Assembly (NCBI RefSeq): GCF_900155475.1
Contig: NZ_FXAM01000001.1
Location: forward strand, 3,172,881 to 3,236,880
Direction of reading: 5' to 3'
DNA length: 64,000 nt
Source: Methylomagnum ishizawai
Lineage (GTDB): Bacteria > Pseudomonadota > Gammaproteobacteria > Methylococcales > Methylococcaceae
Both the position numbers and the translations under genes were made by a program. Shown here piece by piece: positions 47,980 through 57,072 of this stretch; the stretch's first letter is position 1, and each line of letters starts with the position of its first letter. Under the pieces are notes generated by a model, which saw nothing but the letters and a program-made list of their open reading frames with translations, made no database searches and was not told the DNA's origin.

Positions 47980-49074
47980 TCAAGCGGGAGGGTAGGCGGC
48001 GAAGCGGAAGGTGAAATAGGAATACCTGTCGGCATCGTGGTTTATGCCGATGGGTTCGCTATCGCCGGTGATATTGGCCTTGATCGAAACCTTGTCGCCG
48101 GCGCTCAATAACAGGTCGGTGGCGATGGGCGTGCTCAGGTTGACGCCCTTGCCCTGGACTTCCACGCCACGGGAATCGACGGTGCCGTTGACATAGACCT
48201 CCAGCCAGCAGGTGGACGAGGTGTTCGGGTTTTGCCAAATGACGTTCGCCGATATGGCGTAAACCCCATCGACCGGCGCGACGAACGCTTTGTCCGCGCC
48301 CGACCAATAGCGTGCGCCATATTGGGTGTTCCCGAATGTCACGAGCAACGGGACGCCATTCGACACATTTTGAATATCGGTATCCAGCTTTCCGACTTTC
48401 CCCGCTATCGCGAACCCGCCGGAATCCTTCAGGCCGCTGATATAGGGCGCGTCGGGATGCCTGGAAATATCCCCGGCGGCGATGGCCGTCTGGCCGTAGA
48501 CCAGGGTGACGACCCACAGCGGCACGTTCCCGGCGTCCGGGGTCGGCGTCGCCTGGGAACCCGCCGTCGCGGCGGTGCCGGCCTTGAGGGACACCACGCA
48601 CACGCCTTGCCGGGCGGTGGCGCTGGCGCTGCCAGAATTGTTCGGGCCGGACAAAGGGGAGCCTGGATCGGCGGCGTTGTAATAGGGCAGGACGACCGCG
48701 TTGGTATCCGCGTCCACATACCGCGCCTGCACCAGATAATTCCGGGCCTGTCCCGAAGAACCGGGTGCGCTGAACGCGGTCAGGCTGGTATTCCCCATCA
48801 CCAGCCCCTGCTTGACGATCTGGTTCGTGGTGTCCGCCACCAGCCGCCCCATGTCGGTGTCGTCCACGTTGCCGACCGCGTAGATTTCACCCTGGCCGAC
48901 CAGGACGGACAAGCCGGGGGTCAAGGTGGGCGTGCAATCCAAGCCATGGACCCAGGTGCCCGGACCCAACACGGCCTCGGCCAACTTGCCCAGGCCGATC
49001 ATGGCATAACGCCCCGCTTTCAAAAAATCGGTATCGAGGGGGATCGCCCCGTAATGCGCGAACGGTCTATCCAT
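47980..49074 (-). CDS. Phage fibre-like protein with jelly-roll-like C-terminal domain
   Basis: 364 residues. The N-terminal half (MDRPFAHYGAIPLDTDFLKAG, VLVGQGEIYAVGNVDDTDMG, ARNYLVQARYVDADTNAVVLPYYN) resembles phage short-tail-fibre/adaptor proteins. The C-terminal ~130 residues (FVAPVDGVYAISANVIWQ, CWLEVYVNGTV, LSAGDKVSIKANITGD, YSYFTFRFAAYPPA) follow the strand order of C1q/TNF-like jelly rolls used by fibres for receptor binding. It starts directly at the gpI stop. Confidence 0.7.
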   Translation of the reverse strand: MDRPFAHYGAIPLDTDFLKAGRYAMIGLGKLAEAVLGPGTWVHGLDCTPTLTPGLSVLVGQGEIYAVGNVDDTDMGRLVADTTNQIVKQGLVMGNTSLTAFSAPGSSGQARNYLVQARYVDADTNAVVLPYYNAADPGSPLSGPNNSGSASATARQGVCVVSLKAGTAATAGSQATPTPDAGNVPLWVVTLVYGQTAIAAGDISRHPDAPYISGLKDSGGFAIAGKVGKLDTDIQNVSNGVPLLVTFGNTQYGARYWSGADKAFVAPVDGVYAISANVIWQNPNTSSTCWLEVYVNGTVDSRGVEVQGKGVNLSTPIATDLLLSAGDKVSIKANITGDSEPIGINHDADRYSYFTFRFAAYPPA

Positions 49075-49905
49075 CTAGGTCTCCACATGCACAAGAGAAC
49101 CGTCGCCCCACGTCCAGGCCATGCCATGGCCGCAGGGGCCGGAAAACAGGAAATCCTCGCCGGGCGGGCCTGGGCCGGTCGCGGACCAGCCGGGCATCGT
49201 GGCGAAGGCCGAAAAATCACGCGATGGCGGCGCGGGCACCGCGACATCGACCGCGTGCCGCATCCATATCAAGGTGCCCCGCGCCTTATTACGCTGCACC
49301 GCCGCCCCCAACGTTTGGGGCGACAGGTAGCCGGGCATATCCTCCAACGCCGAATAACGGAGCGCCCCAGCGCCCCAACCGCCGTGATACCCGGCCCACC
49401 CGCCCACACCGGGAATGCCCCGCAGGTCCGGCAGCGTGTAGTCGATGAACGCCCGATAGGGCAGGTCCAAGCTGCCCCACGCCCCGGCCACGCCGTAACC
49501 CATCGCCGCGCCATAGCCGCCGGTATCGCCGGTATTCCACGGCTCGAATATCCGGGGTTCCGCCCCGGTCAGTTCCCGCACCACGCGGGCGATGGCGGCG
49601 CGGGTCACGCGCTCGGGGAACATGGCCGCCTTGATCCGGCTACGGAAGGCGTCGTCCGTCTCGCCCCGCAGCCGGGGCAGGCCAGCCCCGAAGAAGTCGA
49701 TGCTGGCGAGGTCGAGGAAGAAATCGGCGGCGGTGCCCAGCCGGGTTTGGGCGCGGGCGTAGGCGACGAGTGCATAGGCCGACGCCAGCCCCCCGGCGAT
49801 ACCGGCCAGCACGCCGTCAAGAATCGGGGTTCCGCCGTTCCCGAACCAGGGCGGCAGGACCGCCTGGAGGCGTTGCAGGAGGTCCGTCTTGTCGCCGGTC
49901 GCCAT
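49075..49905 (-). CDS. Phage tail protein I-like baseplate wedge protein
   Basis: 276 residues, directly after gpJ as in P2 and Mu relatives. Helical start (LLQRLQAVLPPWFGNGGTPILDGVLAGIAGGLASAYALVAYARAQTRL) and the DFFGAGLPRLRGETDDAFRSRI segment match gpI-type wedge proteins. The C-terminal half is Gly/Trp-rich and specific to this phage. It links the baseplate to the fibres. Confidence 0.75.
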   Translation of the reverse strand: MATGDKTDLLQRLQAVLPPWFGNGGTPILDGVLAGIAGGLASAYALVAYARAQTRLGTAADFFLDLASIDFFGAGLPRLRGETDDAFRSRIKAAMFPERVTRAAIARVVRELTGAEPRIFEPWNTGDTGGYGAAMGYGVAGAWGSLDLPYRAFIDYTLPDLRGIPGVGGWAGYHGGWGAGALRYSALEDMPGYLSPQTLGAAVQRNKARGTLIWMRHAVDVAVPAPPSRDFSAFATMPGWSATGPGPPGEDFLFSGPCGHGMAWTWGDGSLVHVET

Positions 49906-51036
49906 CTAGCCCACCACCACCGTACCGGCGCGGATCACCTGTTCGTCGCCGGCCTCCAAGTCCCGCATCTGGCCGTTCACCAGGATCGTGCGGACATTGG
50001 TTACGCCCCCCGGCGCGGCGTCGTAGGCGATCTGCACGAGCTTCGTCCAGCGCAGTGCCTGCCCGAGATTCAATCCGCCCAGGTAGGCCAGCACCGCATC
50101 GCGCACGGCGGCTTGCACCTCGCCCGGATCGAAGGCGGCATCAACCTCGACAATCAGCGACACATCGGCGCCCAGCACCTCCGGCGGGAACGCGGCGTAC
50201 TGGATCGACAGGGCGCGGACGCCCGCCATCGCCGCCCGCACCGCGTCCAGCAACCCGTCGGGCGGGTCGCCGCTGCCATCGTCCACCACGGCGTAGAGGT
50301 AGCCGGGCCGGGGCGAGCCGTCGAGGTTTTGGTTTTCCACCAGTTTCCACTTCAACCCGCTTTGAACCTGCCCAATGGCGTAGTCCAGCGCGGTCCCGGT
50401 GGCCTTGGACAGCGAGTTGAACCACAGCACGAAGCGGGCGCGGAACGCCTCGTCGCCCTCGATATCCGCGCCGCCTACAAACTGGGTCGCGTTGGTCGCG
50501 GTGTCGATATAGGGGATGCCCTGGCCGACGATGACGGACACCCGTCCCGCCGCCGCGTTGCCCGCCGCCCCGGCGGCCAGGGCTTGCACGGGCACGGCCA
50601 CGCTTGGGGCGTTCGCCTCCACCACATAGGCGCCGTCGGTGGCCGACCATGCCGGATGGGCGGTATCGGCGACGACGGCGTAGGTTTGCGAGCCGTCGGC
50701 GGTCTGCGCCAGGGTGGCGGGATAGATGACGGCCCGCCGCCCCGTGGTGAAGCGGGCGAAGGTCACGGACCCCGTGGCATAGGTGGCCGCGATCTTGGCG
50801 AATCCGAAGTCCGCCGCCCAGGATTCGGCGTCGGGGCCGGTCGAGGTGGCGAACCGGGTCAGGGCCAGGACTTGCAGGACGAGTCCCTGTAGCCACAGGA
50901 CGACGAGGGAAGCGGCCTCGCCCACGGCCCGCAGGATGGAGCCGACCGCGAAATCGATCAACGCGGAGGCCCGGCCCTGCACATTGGCGGCGAATTCGGA
51001 AACCAGGGTATCGAAGGTTTTGGTGTCGAGGGCCAT
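49906..51036 (-). CDS. Baseplate J-like protein (gpJ)
   Basis: 376 residues of the baseplate J family: LDTKTFDTLVSEFAANVQGRASALIDFAVGSILRAVGEA at the N terminus, QALAAGAAGNAAAGRVSVI in the middle, DIEGDEAFRARFVLWFNSLSKATGTALDYAI and a C-terminal VNVRTILVNG-like strand. gpJ forms the wedge with gpI and gpW. A stop-start junction with gpI lies at 49905/49906. Confidence 0.93.
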   Translation of the reverse strand: MALDTKTFDTLVSEFAANVQGRASALIDFAVGSILRAVGEAASLVVLWLQGLVLQVLALTRFATSTGPDAESWAADFGFAKIAATYATGSVTFARFTTGRRAVIYPATLAQTADGSQTYAVVADTAHPAWSATDGAYVVEANAPSVAVPVQALAAGAAGNAAAGRVSVIVGQGIPYIDTATNATQFVGGADIEGDEAFRARFVLWFNSLSKATGTALDYAIGQVQSGLKWKLVENQNLDGSPRPGYLYAVVDDGSGDPPDGLLDAVRAAMAGVRALSIQYAAFPPEVLGADVSLIVEVDAAFDPGEVQAAVRDAVLAYLGGLNLGQALRWTKLVQIAYDAAPGGVTNVRTILVNGQMRDLEAGDEQVIRAGTVVVG

Positions 51037-51040
51037 GGCT

Positions 51041-51409
51041 TCACCGGGTCACGTCGAAGGCAAGCACCACCGGCACCTGTTCCGGGGCGTCCAGATAGCG
51101 GAGGGTGACGGCCACCCCATCCTGGATGGGCTGGATCGCGACCTGGGGCGCGGGGTCTTGGCCCACGGCAGCCTCAAGTTCCATCTGTTCCAGGATCAGG
51201 GCGCGGATTTCCGGGACATCCGGCACCGCACCGATATACCGGGGCAGGCCCGCCCCATAGTCCGGGTGGGTGATGTAGGTGCCCGGCACGGTCATGAGCC
51301 GCCGCAGGATGCGCTGCCGCCCCCGGTCCACGCCGGTCACGGGCTGCAAGTCGCCCGTCACCGATGTGCCGGTGTCCTGGCCGAACCAATGGTCGATGTC
51401 CGCGGTCAT
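51041..51409 (-). CDS. GPW/gp25-family baseplate protein
   Basis: 122 residues of the lysozyme-like GPW/gp25 fold: GRQRILRRLMTVPGTYITHPDYGAGLPRYIG, then ALILEQMELEAAVG and a C-terminal beta segment. It is the inner baseplate wedge component that initiates sheath assembly. Its start overlaps the gpV stop by 4 bases. Confidence 0.92.
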   Translation of the reverse strand: MTADIDHWFGQDTGTSVTGDLQPVTGVDRGRQRILRRLMTVPGTYITHPDYGAGLPRYIGAVPDVPEIRALILEQMELEAAVGQDPAPQVAIQPIQDGVAVTLRYLDAPEQVPVVLAFDVTR

Positions 51410-51966
51410 TTGGGCGCTCCCGTGTCGCCGCTTCCGGTTTGCACGCCGCCATGGGTGTGGCCGCGCAAACTGATGCCGTCCGCCACCACGTCCACGCTGG
51501 CGGTGATCGTGCCGGTGTGCCGCCAGTCGCCTTGGCTCTGGATCGTGGTCCCGACGATCTCCACCACGCCGCCGGCCAGCAACCGCAGCCGCGCCCCGCC
51601 CTTCGCCACCAGCCAGATTTCCCCGGACGGGCAGCCGGTGGGCGCACCGTCGATGTCCGGGGTGGGCCGGTCGGCGTCCGAATAGATGCGGCCCGCCGCG
51701 TAGGGCTGTTCGGGATCGTCCTCCAGGAACCCCACCTCCACCTGGTCCCCCAGCGAAGGCCCGGCCAGGATACCCCAGCCGTTGCCGATGGCCGGGGAGG
51801 CCAGGGGCATCCAGCCGGTTTCGGTGGCCGGGTCTTCCGGGTCCAGCAACACGCGCACCGCGTAGGCGTCCGGGTCGTAGGCCGACACCACCCCGAAGCG
51901 GGGCGCGGGCTTCCCGCCGCCCACCAGCGCCGCCTGGGTCCGCATGGCGTTCAGGAGGTCACGCAT
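51406..51966 (-). CDS. Baseplate assembly protein V (spike)
   Basis: 186 residues from the ATG at 51966. An OB-like segment (RFGVVSAYDPDAYAVRVLLDP, GPSLGDQVEVGFLEDDPEQPYAAGRIY) leads into a beta-helix tip (SGEIWLVAKGGARLRLLAGGVVEIVG, TGTITASVDVVADGISLRGHTHGGV). The HTHGG end is typical of phage spikes that coordinate iron. It punctures the outer membrane during contraction. Confidence 0.9.
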   Translation of the reverse strand: MRDLLNAMRTQAALVGGGKPAPRFGVVSAYDPDAYAVRVLLDPEDPATETGWMPLASPAIGNGWGILAGPSLGDQVEVGFLEDDPEQPYAAGRIYSDADRPTPDIDGAPTGCPSGEIWLVAKGGARLRLLAGGVVEIVGTTIQSQGDWRHTGTITASVDVVADGISLRGHTHGGVQTGSGDTGAPK

Positions 51967-52135
51967 CGGATTTTCCCATCTGCCGGGCCAGCGTCGCCAA
52001 GGCGCTGATAGCCGAACCCGCGACAATCCCCGCCTCGTTCCTGGCTTCCGGCACAAAGGCCAGGACACCCAGCGACAGGACGCCCAACACGCCAAGCAGC
52101 AACACGATGACGGTATTCTGCTCGATGTTTTTCAT
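51959..52135 (-). CDS. Small phage membrane protein
   Basis: 58 residues from the ATG at 52135, overlapping both neighbours. One long hydrophobic segment (TVIVLLLGVLGVLSLGVLAFV) and a second weaker one (GIVAGSAISALATLA) suggest a holin-like hairpin or a small membrane anchor. Its place between the gpD and gpV genes is unusual for a holin. Function is unknown. Confidence 0.7.
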   Translation of the reverse strand: MKNIEQNTVIVLLLGVLGVLSLGVLAFVPEARNEAGIVAGSAISALATLARQMGKSDA

Positions 52136-53253
52136 ATCAATACCTCGGAATTCGGATCGTGGTTCTTCGCGGCCACCTCCATCGAATACCCGCCATCGTC
52201 CGGGGCCAACCGCCGGGTGATGGTGTCCGGGTAATAGAGGGTGTCGAACCGGGTCCCGGTGCCGCGCACCTCGATCAGGGTGCGGATGTTCAGCGCGTGG
52301 GTACCGGGCGCGGAAAACGCCAGCTTCAGCTCGTGGGCGCTGATTTCCGCCAACTTCTGCTGGGCATAGGCCAGCGCGTCTTCCTTGGAAAGGCCGGGCT
52401 TGGAGAACGAATAAACCTGGGCATCGCCTTCCGGCTGGGCCTCCTGGGCAAGCGCCGTGCTGGGGCGCTTCGTGGCCCTGGCTTGTACCGTGAAGGCCCG
52501 TTTCCGCTTGGCGTTCCACGACCGCACCTTGACGATCACGTCTTTGGCGAGGGTCAGGCTCTTGGAAAATCGCAATTTCTCGACATTACTAACTGGATAA
52601 CCCCTAACATCCGATGTTGTAACCCATTCAATTAGAAAATTTGAGGCTCCCGATTCCGGCTTGTCCTCGAAATGCAATGCCTTCCCCTGGATATACACAA
52701 CTTTTCCGGTACGTTCAGCCAGATAGGTCAGCAAATCCCACTCGGTGCGGGCGTTCGTCAAAGTAACGTGGTCGATCTCGTAATAGGCCCCGGCCTTCCC
52801 GGCGGTGGCCGTCACCACGGGCGTCAAGCCGTTCTTCCCGGCGATGATGCGGACGATCTCCGACGCGGGCAGGTTCTGCCATTTCCCGGTGGTCTTGGTG
52901 TCGATGAGCTTGCCGGTCAGGTCGCGCCCGGACAGCTCGACGACGCCTTCCGCCGGGTCGTAATCCAGGGTATCGACCCGCCCGTAGAAGATGGACGTGG
53001 CCGGTTCCAGGATGTCGGCGTTCGCGGTGGCCCCGTCGAACACCACCACCAGGAGTTCCACCAGGAGTTCGGTTTGCCCAATGAACCACGCGGCGGGTTT
53101 GCCGTCCGGCGCGTCGGTGGCGAACGACAGGGAGAACGTGTCGGCCTCGTAGAACGCATTGGCCTCGGTCTCGAATTCGATCCAGCCGTGGACGATCTCG
53201 CCGTTCAGCTTGACGATGCCACGGGGGATCAGGGCCAGGGCTTCGCCGTTCAT
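52132..53253 (-). CDS. Late control protein D-like tail hub (gpD)
   Basis: 373 residues from the ATG at 53253; the frame stays open further upstream but the start overlaps the previous stop by 4 bases. It has the gpD/VgrG-like hub pattern: WIEFETEANAFYEADTFSLSF, FYGRVDTLDYDPAEGVVELSGRDLTGKLIDTK and TEWDLLTYLAERTGKVVYIQG. In P2 it is the hub that joins tube and spike. A phage of this type uses it together with the LysM protein upstream. Confidence 0.88.
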   Translation of the reverse strand: MNGEALALIPRGIVKLNGEIVHGWIEFETEANAFYEADTFSLSFATDAPDGKPAAWFIGQTELLVELLVVVFDGATANADILEPATSIFYGRVDTLDYDPAEGVVELSGRDLTGKLIDTKTTGKWQNLPASEIVRIIAGKNGLTPVVTATAGKAGAYYEIDHVTLTNARTEWDLLTYLAERTGKVVYIQGKALHFEDKPESGASNFLIEWVTTSDVRGYPVSNVEKLRFSKSLTLAKDVIVKVRSWNAKRKRAFTVQARATKRPSTALAQEAQPEGDAQVYSFSKPGLSKEDALAYAQQKLAEISAHELKLAFSAPGTHALNIRTLIEVRGTGTRFDTLYYPDTITRRLAPDDGGYSMEVAAKNHDPNSEVLI

Positions 53254-54209
53254 TTCACCAGCACCCCGCCGGTCGCGCCCGGATTCTTGGGGAGGGTCAA
53301 GGTCTTGACGCCCTCGATCTTCGGATCGGTCATCCCGTTCGCCTTGGCGAGGGCCGACCAATCCGCCGCGTTGCCGGTTTCCTTCGCCGCCACCCGATAG
53401 AGGTTCCCGCCCGCCACGGTCACGGTCTTGCCCGCCGTCGCCGCGCCCCCGACATTGGTGGACATGCGGCCCATGGTGCTTTGCAATTGGTAGAGCTGAG
53501 GCAGGTGGGTGTACTTGGTGACGCCGCCGACCAGGCCGCCCACCTTCCGCGCTATCGGGTTGGTGGGCAGGATGCCGCCGAGCGTGGTGATGTTGACGAC
53601 GGTGTTGGTGGTGGTGGTGGTGATGAGTTCCTGGACGCGCCCCACCACGGCCCCGATGGGTTGCATGACGCTGTTGATGGTGTCCTGGGCGGCGTTGGCG
53701 AAATCGGAGACCTTCTGCACCGCGCCGTCCAGTGTATCCAGGGCATCGGTCAAGATGCCGTCGTCCACCCGCTTCCCCAGCGCCTTGGTCTCGGCCACGT
53801 CCTTGCCCACGGCGTCCTGGGTGGTCTCCTGTGGCGGCAGCTTCGCGCCGGTCACGTTCAGCAGCGAAATCGAATAATCGATCAGTGCGACGGTATGGAT
53901 GGTCCGGCGCAGCTCCTCGATGACCACCGGGGCGCGGAGGCCGTAGAAGCTCAGGACGTACCGCTTGCCGGACTTCCGCATGGCGTCCAGCGCCGCCATC
54001 CGGTTCCAGGCGTCCGGGCCGGTCAGGGTGCCGGACCATTCGATGTTGGCGTAGCTCTGGCCCATGGCGTTCACCACGCGGTTGCCGCCGATCAACTGAT
54101 GGACGGCCAATATCTGCGTCCCGCCCGTGTGGATGGCGTCGGGCACCTCGAAGCGCCGGAACTCGAAGTCCCCCAGCTTGACCTTGAGGTTCCGGGTTTC
54201 GGCGCTCAT
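53250..54209 (-). CDS. Tail hub/spacer protein with C-terminal LysM-like domain
   Basis: 319 residues. The N-terminal half (NLKVKLGDFEFRRFEVPDAIHTGGTQILAVHQLIGG, YANIEWSGTLTGPDAWNRMAAL) resembles gpU/baseplate-hub spacer proteins. The centre has a Thr run (five Thr, from a GGT tandem on the complementary strand). The C-terminal ~45 residues (GGNLYRVAAKETGNAADWSALAKANGM, LTLPKNPG) form a LysM domain, usual for binding peptidoglycan or the tape-measure. It overlaps neighbours by 4 bases. Confidence 0.82.
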   Translation of the reverse strand: MSAETRNLKVKLGDFEFRRFEVPDAIHTGGTQILAVHQLIGGNRVVNAMGQSYANIEWSGTLTGPDAWNRMAALDAMRKSGKRYVLSFYGLRAPVVIEELRRTIHTVALIDYSISLLNVTGAKLPPQETTQDAVGKDVAETKALGKRVDDGILTDALDTLDGAVQKVSDFANAAQDTINSVMQPIGAVVGRVQELITTTTTNTVVNITTLGGILPTNPIARKVGGLVGGVTKYTHLPQLYQLQSTMGRMSTNVGGAATAGKTVTVAGGNLYRVAAKETGNAADWSALAKANGMTDPKIEGVKTLTLPKNPGATGGVLVK

Positions 54210-56668
54210 CGGCCCGCGCTCCCGGCGACGGGTTGCAGGTTGCGCCGGCCATCGGGACGGGAAGCGGAGGATTGGGGCTTGTTGGCTTCCTTGGCCTGGT
54301 GCTTCGTGACCGTTTTCGCCATCTTCTTCCCGTCCACCTCAAGGGTGGTGTGGACTTCGACAACCCGGTGTCCACCCGGCGGGGTGGTCTGGAGCTTGGA
54401 TGGCCGGTTTGGGCCATAGTCCCCTCCATCCACCGGAGGCAAATCCTCCCAGCGTCCACCGATCCTCTTGGGTTCCCAGGTGTTCGGCCCGGCCTTGCGC
54501 GGGTCGATTTCCGGGGGTTTCATGTAGTCGGCGATGGCGTTGCCTGCGGCGGCTGGTAGCCCGATTGCCGCGATCAGTCCCGGAAGTCTGCCGATCCCCG
54601 CTGCCAGCGCTCCCAGTCCAGCCGCCGCCGCAGGGCTGACTGCGGCGATTGCCGCGAGGTCCGGGGCCAGCCCGACGAACCCCGCCGCCGCCTTGGTCAA
54701 TTTCCAAGCGCCGCCGATCATGGCCGCGCCGAACAGCACGCCCAGGGCTTCGGCCATGACCTTGGTGGCGGTCTGGTGTTCGTTCATGAGCTTGGTTCCG
54801 GTCTCCACCGCGCCGGAAAGGCTGTTCACCGCCGTCGTGTAATCCTGCAAGGATGGCAATCCCGCCGCAGTGGCGAAGTTTTTCCAGGATGCGGCCATGC
54901 GTTCTTCCGCGCCGACTTTGGTGCCAGCCGCGCCTTCGGCAGCCTGGGAAATTGTCATCGCCTTCTCGGTGACTTCCAGGCTCTTTTGGATAATCGGCAA
55001 CAGCTTGTCGATGGCGTTGTAAAACTTCCCGCCCGTCCTGCCAAAGATCAGCGCGTTCTCGTTTTGCCGATCACGGTCGGAAATGATCCCAGCTTTCTTG
55101 TAATGCGGGATTACGAAATCGGTATAGAACTGAATTGGATTTTCATACATCAACCCCTTGTCAAGCATGGGATGAGCGCCGGGCTTATATTGCTTGAACA
55201 TCCCTTTCTTATCGTACTCGACACCTTTTGGATCGAGGAACCCAATCCTGAGCATTTCCTGCCCGACGCCTTTTCCGGCCTGTTTTAGGCCGATACCAAG
55301 CTGGGTACGGTTATAAGCCGTCTGCATCCCCGTGGCGGCTTGGGATGGCCCCAATTCCTGCAAGATGGGTTCTAGCCCGTAATAGAGCGCCCTGTCGTTC
55401 AAGCCATAAGCGGAAATTCCAGCGTTACGCAAAAAAGTCAGATAATCGGACGCCCTCACCCTGTTGCCGGTCGAAGTGGAAGCCTGGAACATCATGTTCG
55501 CCTGCCTCTCGAAGGCTTCCTTCGACCCCATGCCACCCCGGAACTCGGCGACTTTCATCACGTCCATGAATTGCCGCTCGAAGGCTTGCCCTTGCGCGTC
55601 TCCCAATACCCCGCTGGCATAATGGAGCTTGGAAAGTAAGGGGAAAACCATTTCGGCATGATGTAACCCGGCGGAATCCCGGAACGCCTGCTGCGCGTCC
55701 CGTATCAACGCCAGACTTTGCGAGGCGGTTACACCGAATTGCTTATTTTCGTTGGCGAGCTTATTGGCAAGGCCCATGGCATCATTGGACATGCCGAGGC
55801 TTTTTAGGCGCAACTGTTCAAGCTGATATTCCCCCGCCGCTTCGGTCGCCCCATATAAGCCATGGGTGCCGAAAGCCCCTATGCCGGTCAATATCGCCCC
55901 GGCGTGCATGTCCTGCCACGAGTGCGCCCCATGGCCGAAGAACGGCCCACGGGGCGGTTGGGGCGGCATTCCGGGCGGGACGCCGCCGCCCGGCTCCCGG
56001 AACCCCCCGTCGAAGGGTTCGCGCCTATCCCACCGATCCCACGGATTGCCACCGCGCCTATTCCCCGGAATCCAATCGGGAGCGCCCAGCCAGGGGGGCA
56101 TTCCGCCAGGAGGGAAGCCACGGCCCCCGCCGCCCGCGCCGGGCGGGGGAACCATGTCGCCATTGGACATGACCCTGCCGACCGCGCCCCCGGCCATCAT
56201 GCCGACCGGCCAGCTTGGCATGGCGGGCGGCGATTGTTGCGGCGGGCGTGCGAAGGGAACCACCGGCAAGGGCGCATAGAACGGTTCCTCCATGGCTGGC
56301 ATGGGTGTACCCCCTCCCGAGCGCCCGCGCCGCGAGCCGCCCCCCACCGCAGCAGCGGCCCCATCCCCGGAGTTCAATCCGCCGAAGTCATAATCGCGGG
56401 CGTTGAACTTGAGGCGGGAAATCCCCGTGAGGTTGGCGAGCAACCGGCCTGACCGTGTTTCGGCGGTGGACAGGTGCCGGGAAATCATCTGCACGGCCCC
56501 GGCGGTACGGTTGAGCGGATCGGCCAGCTTGGCGATCATGTCCATGTTCTTCTGGACGGCCTTGACCTTCTTGTCCAGCCTATCGACTTCCGCCGCCATC
56601 TTCAGCAGGGCGGGCAGGGTTTCGTCCTTGAGGACGAACGTGCTTTGGACGCGGAAGGCTTCGAACAT
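54206..56668 (-). CDS. Tail tape measure protein
   Basis: 820 residues from the ATG at 56668. A long helical N-terminal part (VDRLDKKVKAVQKNMDMIAKLADPLNRTAGAVQMI) precedes a Gly/Pro-rich linker (about 115-240) and helical regions with membrane-like segments near residues 670-750 (AEALGVLFGAAMIGGAWKLTKAAAGFVGL, GLGALAAGIGRLPGLIAAIGLPAAAG). Length sets tail length; this predicts a tail of roughly 120 nm at 1.5 A per residue, an inference. It is the first gene left of the DUF1640 cassette. Confidence 0.9.
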   Translation of the reverse strand: MFEAFRVQSTFVLKDETLPALLKMAAEVDRLDKKVKAVQKNMDMIAKLADPLNRTAGAVQMISRHLSTAETRSGRLLANLTGISRLKFNARDYDFGGLNSGDGAAAAVGGGSRRGRSGGGTPMPAMEEPFYAPLPVVPFARPPQQSPPAMPSWPVGMMAGGAVGRVMSNGDMVPPPGAGGGGRGFPPGGMPPWLGAPDWIPGNRRGGNPWDRWDRREPFDGGFREPGGGVPPGMPPQPPRGPFFGHGAHSWQDMHAGAILTGIGAFGTHGLYGATEAAGEYQLEQLRLKSLGMSNDAMGLANKLANENKQFGVTASQSLALIRDAQQAFRDSAGLHHAEMVFPLLSKLHYASGVLGDAQGQAFERQFMDVMKVAEFRGGMGSKEAFERQANMMFQASTSTGNRVRASDYLTFLRNAGISAYGLNDRALYYGLEPILQELGPSQAATGMQTAYNRTQLGIGLKQAGKGVGQEMLRIGFLDPKGVEYDKKGMFKQYKPGAHPMLDKGLMYENPIQFYTDFVIPHYKKAGIISDRDRQNENALIFGRTGGKFYNAIDKLLPIIQKSLEVTEKAMTISQAAEGAAGTKVGAEERMAASWKNFATAAGLPSLQDYTTAVNSLSGAVETGTKLMNEHQTATKVMAEALGVLFGAAMIGGAWKLTKAAAGFVGLAPDLAAIAAVSPAAAAGLGALAAGIGRLPGLIAAIGLPAAAGNAIADYMKPPEIDPRKAGPNTWEPKRIGGRWEDLPPVDGGDYGPNRPSKLQTTPPGGHRVVEVHTTLEVDGKKMAKTVTKHQAKEANKPQSSASRPDGRRNLQPVAGSAGR

Positions 56669-56702
56669 TGGAGTGATACCGACGCAATATTGATGAACCC
56701 CC

Positions 56703-56719
56703 GCCGCAAGGACGCGGCC
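56703..56719. repeat. Left copy of a 17-bp direct repeat flanking the DUF1640 gene
   Basis: GCCGCAAGGACGCGGCC, identical to 57073-57089. Each copy also folds into a small hairpin (GCCGC/GCGGC). It lies between the tape measure start and the DUF1640 start. Confidence 0.85.
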
Positions 56720-56776
56720 CTTGCCCCGCCCGCCCACAGGGCATACCCTCTACCCACATTTCCCGGAACCCCATCC

Positions 56777-57067
56777 ATGGCGACCATTACCTTCGACACC
56801 CACAAATTCATCCAGACCTTGCAAGAAGCGGGCTTCGATCCGAAGCAGGCCGAGGCCGTGTCCAAGGCGTTCAGGGAGGCCACCGGGGAAGGCGAGTTCG
56901 CCACCAAGCGGGACGTGGAGTTGGTCCGGCAGGATGTCCGCGAACTCGAACTCAGGCTGGATGCCCGGTTCGAGAAGATGGACGGCAAGCTCACGCTCGT
57001 TCAATGGATGCTGGCCCTCGTCGTGGCGGCGGAGGTCGTGCCGCTGCTGGCGAGCCTGTTCCGTTGA
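56777..57067 (+). CDS. DUF1640 coiled-coil membrane protein (moron)
   Basis: 96 residues, the only plus-strand gene in the prophage late region. It begins ATITFDTHKFIQTLQEAGFD and has EAVSKAFREATGEGEFATKRDVELVRQDVRELELRLDARFEK, the DUF1640/CCDC90-like coiled coil, then one C-terminal helix (WMLALVVAAEVVPLLASLF). Members occur in phages and bacteria near toxin or transfer genes; function is unknown. It is transcribed against its neighbours and flanked by identical 17-bp repeats. A weak promoter (TTGCCC, 17 bases, TACCCT) may precede it. Confidence 0.85.
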   Translation: MATITFDTHKFIQTLQEAGFDPKQAEAVSKAFREATGEGEFATKRDVELVRQDVRELELRLDARFEKMDGKLTLVQWMLALVVAAEVVPLLASLFR

Positions 57068-57072
57068 GCGCA

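Noticed and set aside
48232..50892. 886-codon open frame on the plus strand across the tail region
   Set aside because: It runs antisense to five well-supported phage genes (fibre, gpI, gpJ and others). Its protein is Arg/His/Pro-rich and without family character; GC-rich genes often leave the reverse frame open.
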